Below are positions 8,926 through 19,001 of a stretch of DNA of 36,909 nt, in pieces. This DNA is from Clostridia bacterium (GTDB taxonomy: Bacteria; Bacillota; Clostridia; Christensenellales; UBA3700), in assembly GCA_029060065.1 (NCBI GenBank), contig JAIDUT010000095.1, positions 1 through 36,909 on the forward strand, in the 5' to 3' direction. Under the pieces are notes generated by a model. That model searched no databases, had not been told where the DNA came from, and worked only from the letters and a program-made list of their open reading frames with translations. The stretch's first letter is position 1; the number at the start of each line of letters is the position of its first letter. A program made the position numbers and the translations under genes.

Positions 8926-9888
8926 ATGACAAAGATAACACAAAAAGAATTTGACCAAATGCATGCTCAATACGCAAGAATCGAGGCGTACGACCAATGG
9001 GCATGGACTCTTCCTAACGTCACCGAAAATGCTCTGGTCGTAGATAAGGACTATCAATTCCGTCCAAAGACGACAAGTTTCAAAATAGGAAGATTTTTTG
9101 TGAAAAGTCTTGTGCGTATCATACTCCCTATCTTAAACAAAATATTATTTGACTTGAAAATCCAAGGCAAAGACAATATCAAACAAGTTGACAGCGCAAT
9201 AAGGGTGTCTAATCACGTGATGCCACTGGATACGTTGGTCAACTTCCAAGTGGCTTTCGGTCACAGACACTATATGACAGGAGCAGAGTTTAACCTCAAA
9301 AAAGGTATTGGAGGAAAATTTTTCAGAGCAGGTGGATTCTTGCCACTCGCAAGTTCTATCAAAGCAATGAGTAATCTCGACAACGAAATCTCCACTATCC
9401 TTAAGGAAGGCAACTCTATCGTAACTTTTTACGCCGAACAAGCTATATGGAAGGAGTATAAAAACTCACGTCCGCTTAAAAAAGGTGCGTTCCACTATGC
9501 TTCAAAGAATGATGTGCCGGTTGTGATGACGGTAATACTCTTCCGTAAACCAAATTGGATAAGACGCAAGTTTGGCTTCAAGAAAGATTGCACCGTCAAA
9601 GTATGCCCAGCTATCTATCCGAAGAAAGAATTGTCGGTTAAAGAAAATATACAGTATTTGCAAAGAGCTACGCAAGAAGCATATGACCGTACTATTTGCG
9701 AATTCTACGGCTATGATTACGAGAAATACGATATGAAATTGACTCCTCTTGAAAATAAATTGGTTGCGCAAGGACTAATTGATAAAGAACAAACATTATT
9801 GACTAAACCAAACGATAACGCTTTGCTTCAAAAATTAATGCCTGAATTAACTCAAAAGCAAATCGACAAAAAAGTTAGTTTCTATTAA
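8926..9888 (+). CDS. PlsC-like 1-acyl-glycerol-3-phosphate acyltransferase family protein
   Basis: 320 aa. HX4D-type motif SNHVMPLDTLV; downstream FYAEQAIWKEYKNSRPLKKGAFHYASKNDVPVVMTV. Confidence 0.8.
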   Translation: MTKITQKEFDQMHAQYARIEAYDQWAWTLPNVTENALVVDKDYQFRPKTTSFKIGRFFVKSLVRIILPILNKILFDLKIQGKDNIKQVDSAIRVSNHVMPLDTLVNFQVAFGHRHYMTGAEFNLKKGIGGKFFRAGGFLPLASSIKAMSNLDNEISTILKEGNSIVTFYAEQAIWKEYKNSRPLKKGAFHYASKNDVPVVMTVILFRKPNWIRRKFGFKKDCTVKVCPAIYPKKELSVKENIQYLQRATQEAYDRTICEFYGYDYEKYDMKLTPLENKLVAQGLIDKEQTLLTKPNDNALLQKLMPELTQKQIDKKVSFY

Positions 9889-9943
9889 TAGTAAACAACG
9901 AAAAAATAATTACATAGCATAATAAATCTACGGAGAGAAAAAA

Positions 9944-11191
9944 ATGATTATTACCTTAGTAACAGATCAATTTTATACGAGCAGTCATGGGACAAGCGTT
10001 TCTGCGCAAAGATTATATCAAGGACTGGTAGACCAAGGACATACTGTAAGGGTGGTGGCTATTGACAATGGCGAAAATACGCCATACGCTATCAAGGAAA
10101 GAAGCTTTGGAAAGTTTGCCGATAAAGTAATTCACTCACAAGGATTCCAATTAGCAAAACCTGATAATGAAGTTATCAGAAAAGCTATTACAGGCGCTGA
10201 CGTCGTTCACGTCTACATGCCTTTTGCTCTCGGACGTAGAACTGTGGAATTGTGCAGAAAAATGAATATCCCCTGCACTACCGCATCTCATATAGTCCCT
10301 GAAAATATCACATCTACTCTTCACTTAGAAAAATCTAAGCTCATAAATAATTTAATATGGAATCATTGGTATAGAGCTACTTACAAACACGTAGACCACA
10401 TACACTGTCCGTCAAAAATGGTCGCACAACAATTAGAGAAGCATAACTTTTATGCCAATAAGCATATAATTTCAAACGGATATAACGATATCTATAAAAT
10501 GAGCCGAGAAGAAAAGCCTGCTATCTACAAAGATAAATTCATTATCGTAGTAAACGGCAGAATGTCGCGTGAAAAACGATTCGACCTTATTATCAAAGCA
10601 GTTAATAAAAGTAAGTACCGCGATCGCATTTTGCTTATATTCGGCGGTAAAGGTCCTTTGAAAAACCGTCTTGTGAATATGGCGAAAAAATTACCGAATA
10701 CGCCTGTATTTCTTGGCGCCTATAATCGCGAGCAACAACTTTCATTTCTGAATTTTGCAGATTTATACGTACACTCTGCCGACGTTGAGGTCGAAGGAAT
10801 GACCTGTCTTGAGGCCATCGCATGCGGTTGCGTTCCGATAGTTTCTAATAGTCCAAAATCAGCAACGTCACAGTTTGTAGCGCATCCCAACAGTATTTTC
10901 CAACACGGCAATTACTATGACCTAGCAAATAAAATCGATTGGTGGATTGAGCATCCTGACGATTTGCAAGCTCATCATGAAATAATAGCCGATTATGCTA
11001 AAAAATTTTCTGTAGAGCTTAGCATGCGCGCTTACGAAAAAATGTTTGAAAAAGCAGTAGCAGAACATAAAGAAGCCTGCCACTCAACAAACGAAGAAAT
11101 AGTATACAATGAACTACTCGACGAAGAATTGCTTGATTACTGTAGTTGCGACGAAACGGAAAAAGACGACTTGATAGAACATCGTATATAG
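9944..11191 (+). CDS. family 4-type glycosyltransferase (possibly diacylglycerol glycosyltransferase-like)
   Basis: 415 aa. N-terminal Rossmann, VVNGRMSREKRFDLIIKAV, FADLYVHSADVEVEGMTCLEAIACGCVPIVSN. Confidence 0.88.
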   Translation: MIITLVTDQFYTSSHGTSVSAQRLYQGLVDQGHTVRVVAIDNGENTPYAIKERSFGKFADKVIHSQGFQLAKPDNEVIRKAITGADVVHVYMPFALGRRTVELCRKMNIPCTTASHIVPENITSTLHLEKSKLINNLIWNHWYRATYKHVDHIHCPSKMVAQQLEKHNFYANKHIISNGYNDIYKMSREEKPAIYKDKFIIVVNGRMSREKRFDLIIKAVNKSKYRDRILLIFGGKGPLKNRLVNMAKKLPNTPVFLGAYNREQQLSFLNFADLYVHSADVEVEGMTCLEAIACGCVPIVSNSPKSATSQFVAHPNSIFQHGNYYDLANKIDWWIEHPDDLQAHHEIIADYAKKFSVELSMRAYEKMFEKAVAEHKEACHSTNEEIVYNELLDEELLDYCSCDETEKDDLIEHRI

Positions 11192-11221
11192 TCGGCAAAT
11201 TGTTAGAACGATTAGAATGAC

Positions 11222-11250
11222 AAAAGAGTGTACTTAAAGTACACTCTTTT
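11222..11250. terminator. bidirectional terminator between convergent genes
   Basis: AAAAGAGTGTACTTaAAGTACACTCTTTT near-perfect hairpin with A/T flanks. Confidence 0.85.
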
Positions 11251-11281
11251 ATTTGCTAATTTTTCTCGTAATATATTACTT

Positions 11282-12523
11282 TTACTTTCCGTCGTCGAAA
11301 TCTTCCAAAGTTTTTACTGTGACCTTATAACAATCGGAAAGGCATTGTTTATCCATATTGTCGTACGTATCGTATCTAGTGTGGTAATAATTACGCAACT
11401 TATGGTCAAGCGCAGTAATACCTACCGCTTGATAACCGCCCTTATTGAAAGCGGCAGAATCTGTTGCGCCGAGAGGCACTGAACCGTAAGAGCAAGTTAC
11501 GTCTATACTCTTTGCCGCATTGTAGAATAGCTCGCACGCATGTTTGTCTGCCTTGACCGTATTGTTAAGGTCTTTTTGATTGACAGACAAGAACTTGCCT
11601 TCTCTCAACGTATCATATGCGTATATTATCGTTTCTACATCCTTATAGTCCCCGCTTGCGCCGTGTCTTTTTGCCCAAGCTCTTGCTCCTCTTATACCGG
11701 CTTCTTCGCTACCTGTCAAAAGTACTCCGACTTCGGTATTCTCAAGTTCGATACCTTCGTCATGCAATGCTTTCATTACGGCTATACCCATATAACAGCC
11801 GGTAAGATTGTCGTTGGCTCCGTCTACTACTACGCTTGTATTCCACATTCTGTACATAGCTATCCAGAACGGCACGAATACCAAACATACCAATCCCATA
11901 ATCATCGGTACGCCGTTTGCCAAAGAAGTATCTGCTACCGCAAACGATACTCCGCCTTGCAATACCATTGACGCAATGGATATACCCGTCAATGCTACGA
12001 TACCAATCATTGATATAACGAAGTGAGCTACGAATGCGTCACCACTTATTAGATAACTCATTGTCCACTCGTGCGCTACGTCGGGATGTCCGTTGAAAAG
12101 TATTCTTCTCTTGATTTCACCCTTTGGATGCTTGACGGCAATTAGATTGTGCGAAGTGCGTTTTGGATACATCCAATCGACTATTTCAAGATACAGCACG
12201 AATTGTAAAAGCATTAACAGCATGCCGACAGCAACCAATATGACAGCCAAAAGCGGGATAAAGAAATAGCTGACCATTGCCAAAAGTATGATCGTAACCA
12301 TTATGCGTATCCAATTAAAAAATGCTTTTGGGTGCATTTCAAAAGGTTCAATCTTGACATCGTCGCTATACTCTCTCAACGTGTTTGCCATATACTCGAC
12401 AGCGGATTTTTCGCCCTCGCTACCGGGCAGACGCTTGCCACAAGTCTTTATAATATTGGTTATTTCCTCCATCATAAAATCTGCTTGAGCATCGCTGTTA
12501 TCTCTCAATTTCTTAAGGTCCAT
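11282..12523 (-). CDS. M28 family metallopeptidase with embedded transmembrane segments
   Basis: 413 aa. ILFNGHPDVAHEW, GANDNLTGCYMGIAVMKAL, GSEEAGIRGARAWAKRHG, HTRYDTYDNMD. Several hydrophobic stretches lie between the motifs. Confidence 0.85.
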   Translation of the reverse strand: MDLKKLRDNSDAQADFMMEEITNIIKTCGKRLPGSEGEKSAVEYMANTLREYSDDVKIEPFEMHPKAFFNWIRIMVTIILLAMVSYFFIPLLAVILVAVGMLLMLLQFVLYLEIVDWMYPKRTSHNLIAVKHPKGEIKRRILFNGHPDVAHEWTMSYLISGDAFVAHFVISMIGIVALTGISIASMVLQGGVSFAVADTSLANGVPMIMGLVCLVFVPFWIAMYRMWNTSVVVDGANDNLTGCYMGIAVMKALHDEGIELENTEVGVLLTGSEEAGIRGARAWAKRHGASGDYKDVETIIYAYDTLREGKFLSVNQKDLNNTVKADKHACELFYNAAKSIDVTCSYGSVPLGATDSAAFNKGGYQAVGITALDHKLRNYYHTRYDTYDNMDKQCLSDCYKVTVKTLEDFDDGK

Positions 12524-12684
12524 AATCTTGCTCCAAATTAGATAAACTATTTATTGTCTATATTGTAGCATATTATAGACGCATAATAAAGCGTTTACCT
12601 AAATAATTTTACAATAATTTTACTGCCGACAAAACATGACTCTATATCAACGTTCATAGGCGCAATTATCAGTATTAAAATCGA

Positions 12685-12713
12685 TTGACTTTTTGTTGAT
12701 ATTAGTATAAAAT
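12685..12713 (+). promoter_or_regulatory. promoter for citrate synthase gene
   Basis: TTGACT (12685-12690), 17-nt spacer, TAAAAT (12708-12713). Confidence 0.6.
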
Positions 12714-12751
12714 ATAACATTATATATAAAAAAGTCGAGAGGATTTCTGCA

Positions 12752-14125
12752 ATGTCATCGAAAAAGGAATTTGATTTGGGGAGAAAAATAGCAACTTTGG
12801 CGGACAAATGCATGGATAACGGAGTCATTGACCCCGAACTTTTCGTGCAACATAAAGTCAACAAAGGTCTACGCGACCCCAAAGGTAAAGGCGTCCTAAC
12901 CGGTCTTACCAACATAAGCGACGTCATTGCAAAAAAAGTAATAAACGGAGAGGAAATTCCCTGCGAAGGTCAATTATATTATAGAGGTTATAATATTAAT
13001 TCTTTGTGCGCAGATTTTCTTGAAAACAACAGACACGGTTTTGAAGAAATAACTTACCTGCTATTATTCGGCGAATTACCAAAACAGTCTGAGCTGGACG
13101 AATTCAAAGCGATACTTGCAAAATACCGCAAGTCTTTGCCCAATACTTTCGTTAGAGATATTATAATGAAAGCGCCTAGCAACGATATGATGAACTCTCT
13201 TGCCAGAAGCGTATTGACGCTCTACTCTTACGACGCTAAAGCAAACGATACTTCGCTGAACAACGTGCTTAGCCAATGTCTGCAATTGATTGCTCTTTTC
13301 CCGCTTTTGTCGGTGTATAGCTATCAAGCGTATGAATATTACATAAAAGGAAAGAATTCTTTCTTTATTCACGCACCGAAAGACGAGCTTTCTACAGCGG
13401 AAAATATCTTACATATGTTGAGAATTGACAGCAAGTACAGCAAGTTGGAAGCAAAGGTACTCGACCTTGCTCTCGTACTGCACGCAGAACACGGTGGTGG
13501 TAATAACTCCACTTTTACTGCAAGAGCCGTTACTTCTTCGGGATCAGATACATATTCCGCTATTTCCGCCGCGATAGGTTCCCTAAAAGGACCTAAACAC
13601 GGTGGCGCAAATATAAAAGTTTCGCAAATGTTTAGCGATATAAAAAAGAACGTCGCAGATTGGAATGACGACGAAGAAATCGAGAACTATCTTAACAAAA
13701 TTCTCAACAAAGAAGTATTTGATAAAAGCGGACTTATTTACGGTATCGGTCACGCAGTATACTCTCTATCCGACCCAAGAGCGTTGCTTTTGAAAAAATC
13801 TACAAAGTCGCTCAGCGAAGAGAAAGGTCTTATGAACGATTTTACGCTCTACTCCAAGGTCGAAGAAATTGCTATCAAACTTATCTCTAAACAAAGACGT
13901 ATCTTTAAGGGAGTAAGCGCTAATATTGACTTCTATAGCGGATTTATTTACGATATGTTGGGACTACCGCAAGAGTTGTATACCCCAATATTCGCAATCG
14001 CGAGAATATCAGGTTGGTCTGCGCACAGAATGGAAGAACTTATCAACTCTTCAAGAATTATGCGTCCTGCTTATAATTGTACCCAACCGGCTCTTGAATA
14101 CGTACCGATGAAAGATAGAAAATAA
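12752..14125 (+). CDS. gltA: citrate synthase (citrate/2-methylcitrate synthase family)
   Basis: 457 aa. YYRGYNINSLC, LHAEHGGGNNSTFTARAVTSSGSDTYSAISAAIGSLKGPKHGGAN, GIGHAVYSLSDPRA, SGFIYDMLGLP. Confidence 0.92.
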   Translation: MSSKKEFDLGRKIATLADKCMDNGVIDPELFVQHKVNKGLRDPKGKGVLTGLTNISDVIAKKVINGEEIPCEGQLYYRGYNINSLCADFLENNRHGFEEITYLLLFGELPKQSELDEFKAILAKYRKSLPNTFVRDIIMKAPSNDMMNSLARSVLTLYSYDAKANDTSLNNVLSQCLQLIALFPLLSVYSYQAYEYYIKGKNSFFIHAPKDELSTAENILHMLRIDSKYSKLEAKVLDLALVLHAEHGGGNNSTFTARAVTSSGSDTYSAISAAIGSLKGPKHGGANIKVSQMFSDIKKNVADWNDDEEIENYLNKILNKEVFDKSGLIYGIGHAVYSLSDPRALLLKKSTKSLSEEKGLMNDFTLYSKVEEIAIKLISKQRRIFKGVSANIDFYSGFIYDMLGLPQELYTPIFAIARISGWSAHRMEELINSSRIMRPAYNCTQPALEYVPMKDRK

Positions 14126-14152
14126 ATATTAAAACAACACTAAGAACAATAT

Positions 14153-14183
14153 AAAAGCGTATCTCTTTCCGAGATACGCTTTT
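14153..14183. terminator. bidirectional terminator
   Basis: AAAAGCGTATCTC-tttcc-GAGATACGCTTTT between convergent genes. Confidence 0.88.
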
Positions 14184-14197
14184 TAGGTTGTATTGAG

Positions 14198-14833
14198 TTA
14201 TCTCAACCGATTCCCGCGATACCCTCTTTTGAAAGCAGGCTCGTTGAGAATTTCTCCGTATACTATTGCCTTTTGAAGCGGTGTAAGCTCAAGCTGTTTC
14301 TCTTCTTCCTCGTCGATTTTGACGTATCTGAGATTGTAACTGTCTTCGCACCCTTCGGTAGACTTACCGCCAATACTTTGCATTGTAGGTACGTACTCAA
14401 CTCTATATTTATCATTGCTCTCGTGATGGGAAATGTCGCAATGTTTGTCATGATGAGATGAGGAAACCACCGCTTCTTTTGTCTTTGCCCCATTACGCAA
14501 CGCTTGAAGACGTTTTAACTCAGCAAGTCGTTGTTGAAGTTCCGCCGTCATCTGCTGTTTTGCAGAATTATTATTCGACGAACTTACGCTATGCGAATTT
14601 TGCGTCGCGCGTTGAGGTTGAGCAGGGCGCGTGGGCTGTTGAGAATGACTTGTCGGCTTAGACGAGTTGTCATAGTCCAAGAACTTTTTGAACTCGTCCT
14701 TGTCGTCAAGCAATTTTATTGCCCTTTCCGCGTCTTGCTTTTTCTTATTCTGTTTGGATATCTTGACGGCTTCGTTGATTGCCACGATAATTGCAATCGC
14801 CACGAGTACGCCGATTATTACAAACATAAACAT
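14198..14833 (-). CDS. single-pass membrane protein of unknown function in the flotillin operon
   Basis: 211 aa. N-terminal TM, low-complexity S/Q/P linker, C-terminal block SIGGKSTEGCEDSYNLRYV...LTPLQKAIVYGEILNEPAFKRGYR. Abuts floA. Confidence 0.75.
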   Translation of the reverse strand: MFMFVIIGVLVAIAIIVAINEAVKISKQNKKKQDAERAIKLLDDKDEFKKFLDYDNSSKPTSHSQQPTRPAQPQRATQNSHSVSSSNNNSAKQQMTAELQQRLAELKRLQALRNGAKTKEAVVSSSHHDKHCDISHHESNDKYRVEYVPTMQSIGGKSTEGCEDSYNLRYVKIDEEEEKQLELTPLQKAIVYGEILNEPAFKRGYRGNRLR

Positions 14834-15852
14834 TATTTCTTATCCTTCTTATTTGCCTCGTTAGATTCTTCTACTCCGCCGATAGCGTTACGCATATTGG
14901 TATCTGCCATAACGTTTTGCATATTGTAGTAGTCCATTACGCCGAGCTTGCCCTTTTGCAACGCTTCTGCCATAGCCTTTGGAACTTGAGATTCCGCTTC
15001 TATAACAAGCGCTTTCATTTCTTGGGTCTTTGCCTTCATTTCCTGCTCTAAAGCGACAGCCATAGCGCGTCTTTCTTCTGCTTTTGCCTCTGCGATTCTC
15101 TTATCTGCTTCAGCTTGATCCATTTGAAGTTGAGCGCCGATATTTCTGCCAACGTCGATATCTGCTATATCAATTGACAGTATTTCATATGCCGTACCGC
15201 TGTCAAGACCTTTGTTAAGAACCGTCTTGGAGATAGCATCCGGATTCTCCAACACGTCCTTGTGCGATTCTGCAGAACCTACCGTCGTAACGATACCCTC
15301 GCCTATACGGGCAATGATCGTATCCTCGCCTGCACCACCGATAAGTCTGGTGATATTTGCTCTTACAGTTACTCTTGCCTTAACTCTCAATTCAATACCG
15401 TTCTTTGCTATTGCCGATATTGCAGGAGTTTCGATTACCTTTGGATTAACCGACACTTTTACTGCGTTGAGCACGTCTCTACCTGCAAGGTCGATTGCTC
15501 TTGCGGTCTCTGCCGACAATTCCATATTTGCCGAGTGCGCAGAAATCAAAGCGTTGACGACTTTGATTACGTCGCCTCTTGCAAGCACGTGACTTTCCAA
15601 TTCGTCAATGGATATGTCAAGTCCCGCTTTCTTTGCAGAGATGTATGCGTCGACAAGAGGAATAACTTTAATACCTCTCCATCTCATACCGATGAGCCTA
15701 GTCATTGAGATTTTCACACCCGATACGAGCGCTCTAAACCAAATTCTGATAGGCAAAAGACTGAAAATAATTGCAAGCAATACAAGCAGTACGACTGCTA
15801 CGACTATTGCCGTAATGCCTGCCGCGCTAAGCGCTAATGTCATTATAGCCAT
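14833..15852 (-). CDS. floA: flotillin-like protein FloA (YqfA family)
   Basis: 339 aa. [86 protein letters not shown]. Confidence 0.95.
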   Translation of the reverse strand: MAIMTLALSAAGITAIVVAVVLLVLLAIIFSLLPIRIWFRALVSGVKISMTRLIGMRWRGIKVIPLVDAYISAKKAGLDISIDELESHVLARGDVIKVVNALISAHSANMELSAETARAIDLAGRDVLNAVKVSVNPKVIETPAISAIAKNGIELRVKARVTVRANITRLIGGAGEDTIIARIGEGIVTTVGSAESHKDVLENPDAISKTVLNKGLDSGTAYEILSIDIADIDVGRNIGAQLQMDQAEADKRIAEAKAEERRAMAVALEQEMKAKTQEMKALVIEAESQVPKAMAEALQKGKLGVMDYYNMQNVMADTNMRNAIGGVEESNEANKKDKK

Positions 15853-15940
15853 TTTTTACTCCTTTTTATTTATATATTTTTATTTTCATTTTATATAGAT
15901 TCTTCGGCTTGGTTATTATCCGATTAATCTCGACTAATTA

Positions 15941-16513
15941 TTACACTGCATTTTTTGCCAAAGAATATTCTTTGACGGTTATTTTTACTCCCTCTACGGC
16001 AATGACTTCTATATCTTTGCCTTTCTCTATAAGCGCTGATTGCGATACAACGCTGTAAAGCTTGCCATCTATTACTGCATTGCCACATGGACGCAAAACG
16101 GAAGTTGATACACCGATTTTGCCAATTAACTGAGAAAAGTCCTCTGTACCACTTGTTTTACCCTCGGATACGGCAAGCGCTTTTTGCACCAGTCCCGTAC
16201 GCGACAGTTTGCCTTTTTTGAGCGAATGCAACATTATCACAAGCGCTACGCACACGACGACAGAAACGCATATAAGCATTACAAAAAACTGTACTATCAG
16301 CGAGCCTCGCTTGCTCATAAATAGCCTGACTGCCATACCTGCAAGGACGAGAATTATACCGGTTATTCCAAAGAATCCAAATCCGGGTTGAAATATCTCG
16401 ATGATAATAAAAATCGTTCCCAAAATGAGAAGTATCGCAGGTATTATGCCTATGTCGCTAAAGGCAATCGATATTTCTTGCCAAAACGTCAATCCATTGC
16501 TAGCCAACAACAT
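15941..16513 (-). CDS. NfeD-family membrane protein
   Basis: MLLASNGLTFWQEISIAFSDIGIIPAILLILGTIFIIIEIFQPGFGFFGITG. Start at 16513 with strong AAAGGAGGTG upstream; the tracked start at 16609 is too long. Upstream of floA. Confidence 0.88.
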   Translation of the reverse strand: MLLASNGLTFWQEISIAFSDIGIIPAILLILGTIFIIIEIFQPGFGFFGITGIILVLAGMAVRLFMSKRGSLIVQFFVMLICVSVVVCVALVIMLHSLKKGKLSRTGLVQKALAVSEGKTSGTEDFSQLIGKIGVSTSVLRPCGNAVIDGKLYSVVSQSALIEKGKDIEVIAVEGVKITVKEYSLAKNAV

Positions 16514-16533
16514 TTGCTCACCTCCTTTTCTAT

Positions 16534-16562
16534 AGTATATACGACTTGAGGCTATAAAGCAA
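16534..16562 (-). promoter_or_regulatory. promoter of the nfeD-floA operon
   Basis: On the minus strand: TTGCTT, 17-nt spacer, TATACT, just upstream of the ribosome binding site. Confidence 0.5.
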
Positions 16563-16665
16563 TAGCAAAATTTATTTTCATTTGCATAAAACATGTAGAT
16601 TTTACACAATTTACATTCATTTAGACACAGAAATTAACTATTACCAATAAAGTCTTGCAAATCCA

Positions 16666-16689
16666 AAAGACTGCCTCAAGGCAGTCTTT
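16666..16689. terminator. terminator-like hairpin
   Basis: AAAGACTGCC-tcaa-GGCAGTCTTT downstream of the ABC transporter operon; poor T-run. Confidence 0.6.
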
Positions 16690-16790
16690 CGGTAAAGTTT
16701 ATAAAAGGTCGTACATTAGATATAGTCCATTTGTATAGCAATTACAGTTTAGCATTAAAAAACCTAAATTGCAATACCCTTTTGAAAATT

Positions 16791-19001
16791 TTACAAATTC
16801 TTTCTATTAACCGTATCATCGATACTTATACCCAAAAATTGAGCGTTGTATAATTCCGCATAGAAACCGTTTTTCGCAAGCAATTCTTCGTGTTTGCCTT
16901 GCTCGACTATATCCCCGTCCTTGAGCACCAAAATATTATCGGCGTCTTTTATCGTAGATAGCCTGTGAGCAATGACGAAACTTGTTCTACCCTGCATCAA
17001 AGTATTCATAGCCTGTTGGATTAGCATTTCCGTACGAGTGTCAACTAGGCTAGTCGCCTCGTCAAGTATCATAATTTCACAATCGGCTAGTATTGCTCTG
17101 GCAATAGTCAAAAGCTGTTTTTGTCCCTGAGATATATTGCTGGCGTCTGCATCAATTACAAAATTATATCCATTCGGCAAAATCTGTATAAAATGGTCGG
17201 CGCACGCGAGTTTTGAGGCGCGTATCACTTCCTCGTCGGTGGCGTCAAGTCTGCCGTAACGAATATTTTCCATAATCGTATCGTTATAAAGCCAAGTATC
17301 TTGCAATACCATACCTATATGTTTACGTAATCCTGCGCGTGAATAATCCTTGATATTTCTGCCGTCGATGTATATATCTCCCGAGTTTACGTCGTAAAAT
17401 CTCATAAGCAACTTGACAATAGTCGTCTTGCCCGCGCCTGTCGGTCCGACTATAGCCACCCTCTGTCCGCTCTTTACGTGACTTGAGAAATCGTTGATAA
17501 TTATTTTTTCACTCGAATATCCGAATTTAACGTGTTCAAAGTCAACGTCGCCCTTTACTCGCTCCACAGTTAGATCTCCGCTTTCCTGCTCTTCCTCTTC
17601 TTCAAGGAACGCAAAAACTCTTTCTGCCGCCGCCATAGTCGATTGGAAAGTGTTGGCTACGCTGGCAAGCTGTGTGATTGGCTGATTAAACTGTTTGACA
17701 TACTGCACAAAAGCCTGAATATTTCCCACGCCCAAAGGTCCGTTAACGACTAAGTATCCACCTAATATGCAAACGCCGACAAAACTCAAATTACCTATAG
17801 CTTTTGCGGTAGGTTGCATAAGTCCCGAGAAAAACTGCGACGTCCATGCCGAAGAATATAATTGGTCATTATATTTTTTGAACTCATCTATACTTTTCTC
17901 TTCGCCGTTGAAAAGTTTGACTACGTTCTGACCCGAGAACATCTCTTCGATTTGACCGTTGACGTGTCCGAGGTACTCTTGTTGTCTTTTGAAATACTTT
18001 TGAGAATTCTTGATAATTATCATAGCTATGACAATCATTATAGGTACGCTGACGACTGCTATCAAAGTCATAAGCGGGCTGATTTTGAGCATCATTATCA
18101 ATACGCCTATTACTGTAGTAACCGACGTAAGAAGTTGTGACATGCTTTGATTCAAAGACGTAGCTATAGTGTCTATATCGTTGGTGATAAGACTCATTAC
18201 TTCTCCGTTCGTAGTCTTGTCATAGAACTTGAGTGGCAACTTGTCAATCTTCTCGTTGAGATCGCGCCTAAATCTATACGATATCTTTTGAGACACTCCT
18301 GACAGCAAGAAGCCTTGCAGATATGCCATAATTCCGCTTGAAACGACTAGTAAAATCAATTTGAGAGCAATCTTGGCGATAGCGTCAAAGTCGATTTCGG
18401 GCTTTTCCTCAAATGATACGCTCTTAACTTGCTCTCGATATGCCTCGGGAATTTGAGATAGCAAATCCGATGCGTCGATTCCCAGATTGTCAATAAATTC
18501 GCCTATAGTCTTGGAATTTTTACTTGCATAAGCAATCGCGCCTAGTTTGATACTGTTGATAGCGTCGTTAGACGGCATAGCCAGCAAAGCGTCCTTTACA
18601 CCCTGAGGTATTTGCGCCGTTATATCACTAGAGCCGTCGCTGTCGTCGTTCAACATTTCTCTTATCTCGCCAATCGGAATATAACAATTTGGCGAAGATT
18701 CCATAATTGCCAAGGTTTTGTCGTCAAACGTAAGCATCGGCACAACCGTTTTGTAGACAGTCTTTTTCATTGCGCCTTCTACCAATACGTCGGTCGCTCC
18801 GCTCAAGACGTCGGGTACGGTTATCGTTGCTACCACTCCGCCAATGGCTAAAATAAAGGCGATGATTATCACAAGTATATCGCTACGCATATACTTCAAC
18901 AATTTTGCCGAAGTTCCCTTAAAATCTTTTGCCTTTTCTCCGCCTCCCATTCTCATGCCGACGCCCATAGGTCCTTTTGGAGGTCTTGCCTGATTACTCA
19001 T
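16791..19001 (-). CDS. ABC exporter half-transporter (TMD-NBD), canonical ATPase subunit
   Basis: 736 aa. GPTGAGKTTIVKLL (Walker A), ISQGQKQLLTIARAILADCEIMILDEATSLVD, IAHRLSTIKDADNI. Long extracytoplasmic segment between TM1 and TM2. Confidence 0.93.
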   Translation of the reverse strand: MSNQARPPKGPMGVGMRMGGGEKAKDFKGTSAKLLKYMRSDILVIIIAFILAIGGVVATITVPDVLSGATDVLVEGAMKKTVYKTVVPMLTFDDKTLAIMESSPNCYIPIGEIREMLNDDSDGSSDITAQIPQGVKDALLAMPSNDAINSIKLGAIAYASKNSKTIGEFIDNLGIDASDLLSQIPEAYREQVKSVSFEEKPEIDFDAIAKIALKLILLVVSSGIMAYLQGFLLSGVSQKISYRFRRDLNEKIDKLPLKFYDKTTNGEVMSLITNDIDTIATSLNQSMSQLLTSVTTVIGVLIMMLKISPLMTLIAVVSVPIMIVIAMIIIKNSQKYFKRQQEYLGHVNGQIEEMFSGQNVVKLFNGEEKSIDEFKKYNDQLYSSAWTSQFFSGLMQPTAKAIGNLSFVGVCILGGYLVVNGPLGVGNIQAFVQYVKQFNQPITQLASVANTFQSTMAAAERVFAFLEEEEEQESGDLTVERVKGDVDFEHVKFGYSSEKIIINDFSSHVKSGQRVAIVGPTGAGKTTIVKLLMRFYDVNSGDIYIDGRNIKDYSRAGLRKHIGMVLQDTWLYNDTIMENIRYGRLDATDEEVIRASKLACADHFIQILPNGYNFVIDADASNISQGQKQLLTIARAILADCEIMILDEATSLVDTRTEMLIQQAMNTLMQGRTSFVIAHRLSTIKDADNILVLKDGDIVEQGKHEELLAKNGFYAELYNAQFLGISIDDTVNRKNL

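Noticed and set aside
16513-16600. SigW-type ECF promoter for the flotillin operon, as known for Bacillus floA
   Set aside because: CGTATA is present but no TGAAAC-like -35 at the required spacing; a sigma-70-like TTGCTT-17-TATACT fits better.
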